DNA of 64,000 nucleotides, taken from contig NW_022098031.1 in the NCBI RefSeq assembly GCF_002288925.2, positions 9,656,354 to 9,720,353 of the forward strand. Reading direction: 5' to 3'. Under the pieces are notes generated by a model. That model made no database searches, was not told the DNA's origin, and saw only the letters and a list, made by a program, of their open reading frames with translations. Shown here in pieces: positions 43,038 to 54,345 of the stretch (positions within the stretch are counted from its first letter, which is position 1; each line of letters begins with the position of its first letter). The DNA comes from Delphinapterus leucas (lineage: Eukaryota; Chordata; Mammalia; Artiodactyla; Monodontidae). The position numbers and the translations under genes are program-made.

Positions 43038-43327
43038 CTATGTTAAAAAAGCAGGAAATTATTTTGAGATAGTGACATTTAAAATTAAATTAAGATGTAT
43101 ATTTATAAAATGTGTTTAACAGTCCATTATAAACTATAAACTTACAACGAAAAGAGACAGCAAAGGAAAGAAACTACATTTAAAATTTATTAAGTGATCT
43201 CAGACAATAAACACTACAAAAGGCAAACAATCTGATTCAGAATAAACTTGAAAGTGATGGCTAACACTGTTACAGTGAGTAATTAATAAATATTTAACAA
43301 TGAGGAATGAATAAAAATTTGCTTGAT

Positions 43328-43536
43328 TTTTTTTTTTTTTTTTTTGTGATACGCGGGCCTCTCACTGCTGTGGCCTCTCCCGTGCGGAGCACAGGCTCCA
43401 GACGTGCAGGCTCAGCGGCCATGGCTCACGGGCCCAGCCGCTCCGCGGCATGTTGGATCTTCCCAGACCGGGGCACGAACCCGTGTCCCCTGCATCGGCA
43501 GGCGGACTCTCAACCACTGCGCCACCAGGGAAGCCC
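43328..43536 (-). mobile_element. Young CHR SINE, minus
   Basis: 205-bp type, 20-nt tail. Duplication tgcttgat at 43320-43327 and 43537-43544. Confidence 0.95.
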
Positions 43537-43659
43537 TGCTTGATATTTTTAACTTTGCTATCATATGTGACTTTGGTTAGAATAAGGAGAAGAGGCAGTA
43601 AAGATAGAGACACATGTGTGTAGTTCAACTAACTGTTCTGTTCTGCCTCATACTGGCTC

Positions 43660-43990
43660 TGACTTTGGATGAGTCTGTGTTTTTTTTCTTTTATTCTGAA
43701 ATAATTTCAAATTTACATAAGAGTTGCAGAGCTCCTGTACATATTTCACCCAGATTATGAAACTGTTAACATTTTCAAACCATTTGAGAATAGGTTTTAA
43801 GCATGATGCCCATTACCCCTTACTATCTCAGTGTATATATCCTAAGTAAACCATCACCAAAATCAGGATGTTAACACTGATCACTATTACCATCTAAACA
43901 ACTGACCCCAATCAAAGTTCACTGATTATCCTAATAATGTTCTGGATAGGCCCAAGATCCAATCCAGGATAATGCATTACATTTCTCTAA
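43660..43990. mobile_element. Probable old L1 3' UTR fragment
   Basis: Contains gaaataatttcaaatttaca, tcaccaaaatcaggatgtta and aagatccaatccaggataat, a recognised L1M 3'-UTR style. Orientation and ends uncertain. Confidence 0.45.
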
Positions 43991-44289
43991 GCCTTAAATT
44001 TCTCCTCTAATGGGATGAGAATGGGAATAATAATATTCCCTCCCTTCTCCAGGTTGCTGTGAGGATTAAGTCAGACAATCCACATAAAGTATTTAGTAGT
44101 GTGCTATGTAACTGGCATAGAGTACAAATAAACATCTGTTACCAGTCAGCTGTTAGTAATAACATGTATGCTTCAGTTTCTCCATCAGTAAAAAATATTT
44201 CATGCAACTTCACAATTATATAAAAAATTTACATGAAAACTAAAAAGTGTACCACTCAAGTTTTTCACTTGAAAAGTATAAAGAAATCT

Positions 44290-44440
44290 TATAAACCTTT
44301 ACTGATTTCCCACTGTCTACAGAATAAATTCCAAACTTGTTATCCGGAAAATCAAGGTCTTCTACAATCTGAATCCACTCTCTCTTCCCAATTTTTTTCT
44401 TTCCTACAATAGTACTTTGATAATCATGACTAATACTTTC
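44290..44440 (+). mobile_element. L2 fragment, plus
   Basis: Phrases tgatttcccactgtctacag, aataaattccaaacttgtta and ggtcttctacaatctgaatc match the L2 3' region. Confidence 0.5.
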
Positions 44441-45219
44441 CCAGAACTTCAAAAAATTCCCAAACACAAGCACCAATATACCATATAATTTCATCATAAA
44501 ATACAAAAACCCCCCACCTCATTCATTAAACTGAAAAATTTTACTCTCACACTCAATAAAAAAAGTGTTGAAAATAAGACAAGTAAAAGTAGTAAGCTAC
44601 TTTTTATCTAAGAAAGGAGAAAATACAAATTTATTTATATATATATAATTATATATATACTTTTTCATATGTACTTATATTTTAGAAATGGAAGGATACA
44701 CCAAAAACTAATTAAAAAAAAAAAAAAACGTTACTTTTAGGAAAGGGCGAGAACAGGAAGAGGAGACAGGCATAAAAGCTGTACTTTTCCAAGTGTACCC
44801 TGCTTTGTAGATTTGAATTTGAACTTGGAACCAAGTAAATGATAAAACAAAATTAGCTTTTAAAAAAGAATATCTAAAAATAAAACAAATGAATCTAGCT
44901 GTGTACTAACATGGTAGTTTTAACCAACATCAAAAAAAACTATTTCAAATGATTTTAAAACATAGTAATAAAACTGTATATATCCCTAGTGGAATATACT
45001 CTAAGGTCAAAGGAAGTTAAAAAAATCATACACAATTTTCAGTAATCATATTAGTAAGTAATGTTGATACTGCTATTCTGAAACTATTATAAAAGATAAA
45101 ACAAATTACATTAATATCATTCAGAACTAAGATTTTCAACATATGAGAAAAGAGATACAAATACAAAATCAAGGAATTTAAAACTCTGAAGTCCTAAATT
45201 TGAATCAGAAATATCAGGA

Positions 45220-45425
45220 ATTTTTTTTTTTTTTGGCGGTACGCGGGCCTCTCACTGTTGTGGCCTCTCCCGTTGCGGAGAACAGGCTCCGGACTTGCAG
45301 GCTCAGAGGCCATGGCTCACGGGCCCAGCGGTCCGCGCATGTGGGATCTTCCCGGACCGGGGCACGAACCCGCATCCCCTGCATCGGCAGGCGGACTCTC
45401 AACCACTGCGCCACCAGGGAAGCCC
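45220..45425 (-). mobile_element. Young CHR SINE, minus
   Basis: 205-bp type with a small deletion near 45330. Flanks aggaattttt and aggaaattttt form the duplication. Confidence 0.93.
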
Positions 45426-45817
45426 AGGAAATTTTTTTTATTTAAAAAGATGTCTACCTTTATCCACTGAAAAGGCATAACAACAGCAACCAACTCAGGA
45501 GCAATGAGTACCCCTTGTACCCAGAGTAATACCATTTCCTATGAAAAAAGAACAAGGACTCCTCGGAGAAATGGCTGATTCCAAGCCCGGGGCAGTAATG
45601 TACAAAAAGTCCTTGCAACATCTTGTTTTACCAGGAAGCAAGAAAGCTATCAAAGACTACTGGAGTGGTATCAAAAGGACTCCCACTAACCAAAAATGGG
45701 ACAATCTGAACATCAAAAAGGATAATACCTCTAAAGAACAAAAAATAATTCTAAACCCATGAGTTCATGATTATACTAAAAATAAGACAAAACAAAAAAA
45801 TCTCACTGGTCCCTTTT

Positions 45818-46023
45818 TTTTTTTTTTTTTTTGCGGTATGTGGGCCTCTCACTGTTGTGGCCTCTCCCGTTGCGGAGCACAGGCTCCGGACACACAGGCT
45901 CAGCGGCCATGGCTCACGGGCCCAGCCGCTCCACGGCATGTGGGATCTGTCCGGACCAGGGCACGAACCCGTGTGCCCTGGATCGGCAGGCGGACTCTCA
46001 ACCACTGCGCCACCAGGGAAGCC
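45818..46023 (-). mobile_element. Young CHR SINE, minus
   Basis: 205-bp type. Perfect 17-bp duplication tctcactggtccctttt at 45801-45817 and 46024-46040. Confidence 0.96.
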
Positions 46024-46466
46024 TCTCACTGGTCCCTTTTGATCAGTGCTATGGAACAAATTCACTATTTTGAAAACTGGTAAAATAAAGGAAAGAATCC
46101 AGTATTTACCCTGACTTTCCTATACATTAAAGAACTAAATAGTTTATGAGGAAAAATCCTTCTTTTAAAAGAATCCCATTTAATAAATATAACTTTGCAA
46201 TCCTAATGAAATAATGAGTCTAGGCTACACTTATTAATAACTATTAAAACCCTAAGGTAAAACCTGGGGTACTTTATAATTAATGGATCAGAATGACAGT
46301 ACCTGAACTCACTGATGACATTATTATCACAAAAAGGGAGAAAATCAGACATTATGAGAATTATGTGGTAAAACAGGAAATGAACACTGCCACCATCCAT
46401 GAATCATTCTTGCCCCCCTAGTAAGAAAAAAAAAGATCCCAATCCAATCAAGCCTTTAGGTCTTTA

Positions 46467-46562
46467 TCAGTTTATAGGAAAGAGGCTAGAGGAACATACT
46501 AAAAATAACGCCTTCATCAGTTTACAGGAAATACAGAGCCTAGAGGAACATATTAAAAATAA
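46467..46562. repeat. Two imperfect tandem units of about 50 bp
   Basis: Units starting at 46467 (tcagtttataggaaa) and 46517 (tcagtttacaggaaa) both contain ctagaggaacata and end in taaaaata sequence. A SINE inserted at the end of the second unit. Confidence 0.85.
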
Positions 46563-46570
46563 TACCATAT

Positions 46571-46780
46571 GGGGCTTCCCTGGTGGCGCAGTGGTTGAGA
46601 GTCCGCCTGCCGATGCAGGGGACATAGGTTCGTGTCCTGGTCCAGGAAGATCCCACATGCCGCGGAGCAGCTGGGCCCGTGAGCCATGGCCGCTGAGCCT
46701 GCGCGTCCGGAGGCTGTGCTCCGCAACAGGAGAGGCCACAGCAGTGAGAGGCCCGTGTACCAAAAACTAAAACTAATAAT
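46571..46780 (+). mobile_element. Young CHR SINE, plus
   Basis: 205-bp type. Duplication aataataccatat at 46558-46570 and 46781-46793. Confidence 0.95.
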
Positions 46781-47224
46781 AATAATACCATATGGACAAA
46801 AACAGCAAAATCTAGACCTTGGGAAACTCTTACAGGATAAACCACCTGGTTTTTTCAATAAATAAAAGTGGAAAAAAAGAGGAAATTTATAAAGAGACTT
46901 AAGAGACATAATGAAATATAATATATGGACCTTGTTTGAATTCTTATTTGAATTAGTCAACTGTAAAATCATATTATAAGACAATAAAGGGAACTTGAAC
47001 ACTGGATATTACTGATATTATTATGAATTTCTGTCCATTTTTAGAGATAATGGTATAATGGTTACATTAAAAAAAAATTCTTACCTTTTAGAGATACACA
47101 CGAAAGTATTTATAGATGAAATAAAATTACCTGGATTTGCTTCAAAATAATCCAGGGGGAGAAGGAGGGTATGGGGAGCTGGGCCATCAAACTTCCAGTC
47201 CCCCCAGTCACACAGGATTATAGG

Positions 47225-47575
47225 GTGGTTTCTCTCATAATAACAGCTAATATTTACTGAGCATTTACTAAATATCAGGTATAGTTCCAGCACATGTACA
47301 GTTGAGGAAGCTGCAGCTTAGGGTAGCCAGTATTAAAACCTATGTCTGGGACTTCCCTGACGGTCCAGTGGTTGAGATTTTGCCTTCCAATGCAGGGGGT
47401 GCAGGTTCAATCCCTGGTCCAGAAGCTAAGATCCCACATGCTTCACAGCCAAAGAACCAAAACATAAAACAGAAGCAATATTGCAACAAATTCAATAAAA
47501 GACTTTAAAAATAAATAAATAAATAAAACCTATGTCTGTTGGACTCCAGAGTCCTAGCTCTTCACCACCACACCA
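47225..47575 (-). mobile_element. MIR, minus, interrupted by a SINE
   Basis: Left part taatatttactgagcattta and cagttgaggaagctgcagct; right part ttggactccagagtcctagc. The SINE at 47349-47523 divides it. Confidence 0.6.
47349..47523 (+). mobile_element. Short tRNA-type SINE, plus
   Basis: Head gggacttccctgacggtcca; body with aacagaagcaatattgcaac. Perfect 15-bp duplication taaaacctatgtctg at 47334-47348 and 47524-47538. Confidence 0.94.
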
Positions 47576-47699
47576 CACTACTACTACTAGAATTGCTTTG
47601 CCTTTCCACTGTTAGGTGGTTCATGTAAATATGTTTCTCCTTAAGCTGAATTAAAATCCATCATCCCTGCAACATCCACCCTAGTTTTCCTATAAACAC

Positions 47700-47900
47700 T
47701 CAACTACTCTTTCAACAAATATTCATTGAGAGTCTACTATGTGCCAGGCTCTGGGGAAAGAAGATGATAAATCATCTCTGCTCCCAAATAGTATCAATAT
47801 AGTAGGAGACACTGACAGTGGCAATGATAGTGTGATAAATGCTATAGAATATGCAGAGGCTACTAAGAGACCACACAGGAGGGCCAAATAAATCAGAAGG
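47700..47900 (-). mobile_element. Old LINE 3' end
   Basis: The plus strand shows tcaacaaatattcattgaga, gtctactatgtgccaggctc and gtgataaatgctatagaata, the same module as at 22.5 and 62.3 kb. Confidence 0.5.
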
Positions 47901-48522
47901 AAAGGACTCCCAGAAAAGTGAAGCCAAAGAAAAGACCCAAAGAAGAGTAGGAAATAATGAGAAAGGTAACCCCCCTGGAAGGACTTCCCAGGTATGTCTA
48001 AGGTATGAAAGCAAAGTATTTATGGAAAATACAAATGTTGCATAAACTGGAGCACAGGCTAGGAACATAAGACCCAAACCTCAAAGAGAGGCAGGTCTGA
48101 ATTCTGCTTCTATCAAGTTACTGGGCCAATGTGTGCCTAGGTTCTCTCATCTAGAAATCTGTAGCTCGGTTTTCTTCCTCACAGGGTGACAATTAAAAGA
48201 GAAATGCAAGTAGTATTTCGTAGAGTAGAGCACCTCTAAGCAGTGCCTCTACCTACAACACATTGTTTAAATTCCAGTCACTCCCAAAAAGGAGATTATT
48301 TTAAGATTAAATGTAGTCCCTTTATCAAGCATGTGACATTTCCATAAAATGTTTAGCTTAGCTTGTAATGAGCTGCCAACCAGACTAATCTGAAAATCTT
48401 TTGTTCTTTCAAATAGTACATGGAAGCTTTAAGATTTATTTTGTATTCAGAGTTCTTATATGAATAACATAAACTATTTTTAAGCAGTAGTACTCTTTGC
48501 ATTAAGTAATAAGTAATTTAAA

Positions 48523-48729
48523 CTATTTTTTTTTTTTGCGGTACGCGGGCCTCTCACTGCTGCGGCCCCTCCCGTTGCGGAGCACAGGCTCCAGACGCGC
48601 AGGCTCAGTGGCCATGGCTCACGGGCCCAGCCACTCCGCGGCACGTGGGATCTTCCCGGACTGGGGCACGAACCCGTGTCCCCTGCATCGGCAGGCAGAC
48701 TCTCAACCACTGCGCCACCAGGGAAGCCC
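48523..48729 (-). mobile_element. Young CHR SINE, minus
   Basis: 205-bp type. Perfect 18-bp duplication agtaataagtaatttaaa at 48505-48522 and 48730-48747. Confidence 0.96.
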
Positions 48730-49929
48730 AGTAATAAGTAATTTAAAAAACTAATTTCAAGTGGAGATTATCCCAATTCATAAACTAAACTTGTCAAGGG
48801 TCACTAAAAATGAGTAAAAAGGACAACAGCATTAAATTCTTATGGGTGAATTACCAACACAGCTTGGATGGCTTTATTATTACTCAGCTTTAAGTAATAA
48901 AGCTGATTTCCAATTTAAAAAAAGTTGATCAAAACAATTTGCTTCTGATTTCTAGTATGCATTACATGTTATTTCTTCTTTGCAGAAGTCAGCACTATCA
49001 CAGCAAAAACAGCAGTCAATATTTACTGAAAGTTAACTATGTGTCAGTTAGCTATGTGTTGTTACAAACTTCACGTGTATTAACTCATTTAATGAATGCC
49101 TAGAAAAAATCTTAATGATTTATATACTTATTAAATATATTTTATACGTATATTATTTTAGTATAAAATAAGTGTACTTAATAATTTTTATCAATTATAT
49201 TTATTCTAGTTGGAATGGAAGATGTCTGCCAGCTCCAACTCTCCTCAGGGCAAATGCTGGTACTAAGTTCTGAGAACACAGATATGAAAATGGACTAAAA
49301 AGAAGGTGCATAGCCTATCATGAGCCACTAAATGATTACCCTGTGGGTTGGGGGGGAGAGGAGGAAGAGAATGTTTCAAGGAGAAATAAAATATAAGTTA
49401 GATTTGAAAAGCTGAATAAGAGTCTGTAGGTGGGCTAGGCAAGGAAATACGACAGGACACTCAAGGAATAAGGGTTTGGCACTAATGAAACTAACCAAAA
49501 AAAAAAAAAAAGAGTGACAGAAAATCAGGCTGGAGAGGCAGATATGCGACAGATAATTAAAAGCTTCATTTAACATGGAAACTGCTGCTTGGAGTTTATC
49601 CAAGAGATTCTCAGATCTACGTTTTAGGAAGTACAGATGTACTGTGATGTCATTAGAAAAATGACTCCCGAGGACTTTAACTAGAGAGAGGAGACTAGAG
49701 GCAATTGGTTAAGAGGTTATTGCAATAGGCTAGGCAAGAGATTATGAAGGTCTGATCTAATGCCAAGATCACGCATTGCAAATGAGGAGACGGAGGCATA
49801 TTTATCTATATATATGAAAAACATTCAGAACAATTCATTTATATTTCTACATATACACACATATGCATTATGTTATTACATTTTATATGTGTGACATATA
49901 CACATATACATTATGTACATTATTCTGTT

Positions 49930-50100
49930 ATTCCTCACAGCATCCCTTTGAAATGATTCTTATGTCTATTTTACAGGTATAGAAACTGAGGATCAGAGAG
50001 ATTAAATTAATTTTGCCGAGGTCAAACAGTCAATAAACCACAGAGCTAGGATTCAAGCCCTGGTGTGTCTGACTCCAACACCTGACTCCACTACATCTGA
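49930..50100 (-). mobile_element. MIR, minus
   Basis: Complement of MIR core: tattttacaggtatagaaac, tgaggatcagagagattaaa, gctaggattcaagccctggt. Confidence 0.7.
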
Positions 50101-50879
50101 GAATCACTTAAAAGGTAAAACTGATTGGAGGTCAGGGGTAAGACTCAGATAAAGGTTACATCAAGACCGAGGATCTCTAAGGCAGTCTTACCCAACCAAC
50201 CGTAAGAAGAGAACAATCCAAATAGAAGAATCCTATTTAATCTCTGAACACTTGTTTAATTTCAGAAAGAAAAGACTAAAGTTTCTCTAATGCACTGCTA
50301 TTGAAATGAGCATTTGCTATTACTTTGTGTTCTTTCTGGTTTTTTTCCTATATTCTCTCTGCTATCATCATTTCCTTATCTATTTTGCTGCATTGCTGGG
50401 GTTTAAAATAAATACTCAGCCCCTTATAGTTCTTGATGGGGAGGGGAGGAATAGCGTATAAATAAAAATCAACAGAAGCCTGATTTTACTATAGTGGCCT
50501 TATGATGTATTCAAAAACAGTGTGGATATTCGATACTAAGGAATTAGTGTTAATTTTTCAAAGTGTGCCATAGTATTGTACCTAACTGCCCTTATCTTTT
50601 AGAGATACATACTGAAATATTTACAGATGAAATTATACAATTCCTGGAATTTGCTCAAAATAGTACAGGAGGGGGAAAAATACAGGGAAGTATATGGGGC
50701 AGGACTGACCATTGCTGATGGGCTAGATGATGGGAAATTTGAGGTTCATCATACTTTTGCATCTACTTATTGTATTTTAAATTCTCAATAATTAGAAAGT
50801 TTTGAGATTTATTCAAATACTATATAAAGGAAGAAAAAAACAAAACAAAAAGGTGTATATATAAAAAATAATTTTCTCA

Positions 50880-51080
50880 GGCTTCCCTGGTGGTGCAGTG
50901 GTTGAGAGTCCGCCTGCTGATGCAGGGGACACGGGTTCGTGCCCCGGTCCAGGAAGATCCCACATGCTGCGGAGCGGCTGCGCCCGTGAGCCACGGCCGC
51001 TGAGCCTGAGTATCCGGAGCCTGTGCTCCGCAACGGGAGAGGCCACAACAGTGAGAGGCCCGCGTACCGGAAAAAAAAAA
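50880..51080 (+). mobile_element. Young CHR SINE, plus
   Basis: 205-bp type. Duplication aattttctca at 50870-50879 and 51081-51090. Confidence 0.95.
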
Positions 51081-51764
51081 AATTTTCTCATTAACTTTCC
51101 CTATAATTATAAAGTTGGTTTTCCAAACTAACATTTTGGTTGTAGCAAAAAAAAAAAAAATTTCACATTTACATTTTAGGAAGCAGTCTATGTTTATAAG
51201 TGTGAATTTAATTCATAACCCAAGGGAAATATTAGTCAGATGGTCTGTCAAGCTCACAATCTTCCCACTCTTATTAAAACAGACCACAAATTAATTTCCA
51301 TTTACTAATTCCACAGGATTTAAATGTACAACCTAACATATTAAGAGATGTTAGTTATTGCAGATTCTTAAAATTAAAGGTTTTCAGAAAATTCTCAGAA
51401 CTTACTGGGTTACTAACACTGTATTTAATTACAAATTCTTGGAACAAAAATGTAAAAAATAATTGTTTTACAGTTTTCTTCTTCTTAAAAGTGTAAGCCT
51501 CTTTATCTTATGTATGTAAGAATATATGTCAACTAAATATTCAATAGGCACTGAAGTATATATTGACTGGATAAATAAACAGTAAGACTCTTTAGAGAGG
51601 GAATAAATAGCAGAGCAGCGAAGAGTAGAGATAGTGACTCCCGGCCACCTTTAAAAATTAGAGATAAAACAGCAAGTACCCTGCAGCAAGATTGATGAAA
51701 CTGAATTTTTAAAGTTTGGGGAAACCTGAGCATTTGATCAAACGAGCTTCAGAAAACCTTCTTT

Positions 51765-51950
51765 CTAGTTCAGATTCTGTTATTAACTGGCTGTGTGAAC
51801 TTGGGAAAGTCACTTAATTTCTCTGAGCTTCAGTTTCAACATCTATAACAGTGGTGTTATCTCCCCTGCCTACATTTGAGAAAATGAAATGGCTTAACTG
51901 TCAATGTAAAAATGTTCTAAAGATTGTAAAGCATAACACAAACGTATAAT
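51765..51950 (+). mobile_element. MIR, plus
   Basis: Phrases aactggctgtgtgaacttgg, gaaagtcacttaatttctct and gagcttcagtttcaacatct match MIR core. Confidence 0.75.
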
Positions 51951-53464
51951 ATCTATAAAGAACTAAGAAGGAATAAATGATGGGGAAAATAACAAGAGCA
52001 CAGAAAGGAGTCTGTCTTACAAAACAGAAGGGATCCTTGTTTATCCTAGATAAAGGAGAAGGAAGGGGAAAACAAGCCCTTTTGAGGTATAGTGTTCAAA
52101 TATAATTCTCTTCCCAACAGGAAATTAATTAATGCACATTTACTTACTGTTTTTCTAACTTACTTTAGTTGTTCTTTTATACTTTATCCTGATCTGTCAA
52201 TCAGATGCCCACAAACAAATACTCAATACTATTATCTGGACACATCAAATGACAATTCACTTATTTAATTGGTTCTAAGCTATCATCAGTATGCTCCTTT
52301 ACAGGTGTTAACTATAAGCAACAAATCTCTCAAACTTGAACTATTTCAATAATTTCCATTCTTTTCCCTCTGATCTAAGTAATCTTAGCTTATGGTTATA
52401 GCTATGGAATTTCGTGTTGTTGATATCCTAAGATAAATCAATATTACTTTTTCACTTTTTTCTATATACAGTTGAAGCTTATGAAACTACCTCATTTAGC
52501 TTTAAGTTGAAAGAGAAAGCAGAAGGGAAACAGAGCTGGCAAGTTAATGTTACCTGTTGTAAGTAACCCCTCCCCTTCCCTTAGTCCCCTCAATTCCCAC
52601 TTTGAACACTCATTTCCATTTCTACTGCTAGATCAATTTCAATACATCCTAACATTTTTTCTCACTGACCATCCATCACCAAACAGCACAGTATCTACTG
52701 GGTTCCAGGCCCAATGCTAAAGCTATAAAATGGGGTAAGATGAATTAAAGCCCTGCCCCCAAAGCATGTGTACACTAGAAAAAGACATCTCATTGTTAAC
52801 AAACGTTTACAAACACAATGTAAATACCAAAATAGAGGCATATACTCCATGCTTTGGAAGCATAAAAGAAAATAAAGATACGTACTACGTGGCAAAGGTA
52901 AGGGCAGCAGTACAAGAAAAAAAGAGAAACTAGCTAGAAAGGAGTTTTCAAAAACTCAGATATTTTATTTTAGGATATCAGGTGTATTTAGGTAATTCAT
53001 TTAGTAACCAATTTACTACGCTTTGTTGAACTACATCTTGACTAGCACTATATAGGGCAAAGGTTTAGTTTGAAAAGGTGCACTCCCCTCAGAATATCCT
53101 CAAAGCTTTCCCTCAACACGCAAGTACTGCGACCAACTCATCCTTCCTTCCTCCCCACTCTCCAACTATTCTAGCACTGTGTCTTATCTGGCACTCATTA
53201 AAATTACAAAAACAACATATGTGAAAGTGCTTTCTAAATTTTGAGGAACTTACAAAAGATATGGGAATGATTACACAGCCCACCTTCCAGATGCCTTAAA
53301 AAGTCTTTCCTTTAACCCCCACTGTGACTTGCAGAGTAGATACTCAATGAATATTTGATTTAAAAATCTCCAGCGGTACATTAAGAATTACTTATTACAC
53401 CAATATTAAGTATCTCATAAAAGCTAAATTAAAACCAATTCTTCAGCATTACAACCTATGCATG

Positions 53465-53755
53465 AAGAGGTAGTAGAGTGTAGTGGTTAAGACCATGGAC
53501 ATCAAAGACAAACTACCAGACTCCTAATTTAGTGCCCTCACTTAATTAGCTTTGACCTTAAGCATCCATCACCTTAAGCTCCATAACCACTCAGTGCCTC
53601 AACCTTCCCAACTATAAAATGGGATGAAGTATTACCTAATTCCTAGGTCACTCTGAGAATAAATGAGTTGCCATAGTGTTTACACCAGAACCTGATACAC
53701 CATAAGCTCTAGACCCCGTAGTAGTAGCAGCAGTGCTGGTTATCACCATCATCAG
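53465..53755 (+). mobile_element. MIR, plus
   Basis: Runs from gtagagtgtagtggttaaga through caactataaaatgggatgaa to ctggttatcaccatcatc; near full-length MIR. Confidence 0.7.
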
Positions 53756-53894
53756 AAAACCTGGATATTTTTTAACCAGAAATACAAATAATAATAACAC
53801 TTTTCATCTATGTGTCTTCTTATAGTCACAAAGCTCTTTTACAGAAGGTGTAGTTCAGGAATGGAAGGAGCAAAACTGGTAGGAGTTCCATTTG

Positions 53895-54115
53895 GGGCAG
53901 TCACTCTCAGTGTTTAATCCTGGCTCTGCCATTAGGCAGCTATAGGACCACCGACAACTAAGTAACCAGAGGCAAGTTATTTCACTTCTCTGATCCTCAG
54001 TTTCCTGGTTTGTAATATGCAACAACACCATCTATACTCCAGGAATGTGCTGAGGACTAGAGGAGTCAAGGTACTTGAAGTAACAAGCAGGATGCATGGC
54101 ACACTGTTAACATCT
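53895..54115 (+). mobile_element. MIR, plus
   Basis: Contains taatcctggctctgccatta, aggcaagttatttcacttct and gatcctcagtttcctggttt. Confidence 0.75.
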
Positions 54116-54119
54116 GTTC

Positions 54120-54345
54120 CTCTCCTCCACCTCCCACGTGGAGTGTCTCATTTAATTCTCATTCCACCATTATGAAGTTCATATTAGGTTGAGCCATATT
54201 AAAAACAGCTGAATACTGGCAAATTCATATGGTTCAACCTAACACTACATCCATTTACAAATGGAGAAAATAAGCTCAGAGGTTAAATGCTTTACTCAAG
54301 GTCATATGCACGGTAAGTAATGGAGCTAAAACTTTAAAAATAGAC
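54120..54345 (-). mobile_element. MIR, minus, carrying a mariner-like MITE
   Basis: Left tctcatttaattctcattcc; right acaaatggagaaaataagct and caaggtcatatgcacggtaa. A 59-bp palindromic insert separates them. Confidence 0.55.
54184..54242. mobile_element. Mariner-like MITE, 59 bp
   Basis: Ends ttaggttgagccatat and atatggttcaacctaa are inverted repeats with one mismatch in 16. A TA precedes the left end. Size and ends fit a Tc1/mariner miniature element; no transposase. Confidence 0.75.

Noticed and set aside
45541..45762. 73-codon Lys-rich open frame between two SINEs
   Set aside because: No family resemblance and no splice or promoter context; probably chance or an unnamed old repeat.
4358..51080. 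tRNA-like heads of SINEs considered as tRNA genes
   Set aside because: They are SINE 5' ends joined to SINE bodies and A-tails with target duplications; no free-standing tRNA with a full cloverleaf was seen.
15144..51134. Recurring Cys/Gly/Arg-rich peptides (for example [15 protein letters not shown] or [15 protein letters not shown]) on both strands
   Set aside because: These are CHR SINE sequence translated in several frames. They repeat at every SINE and mark no gene.
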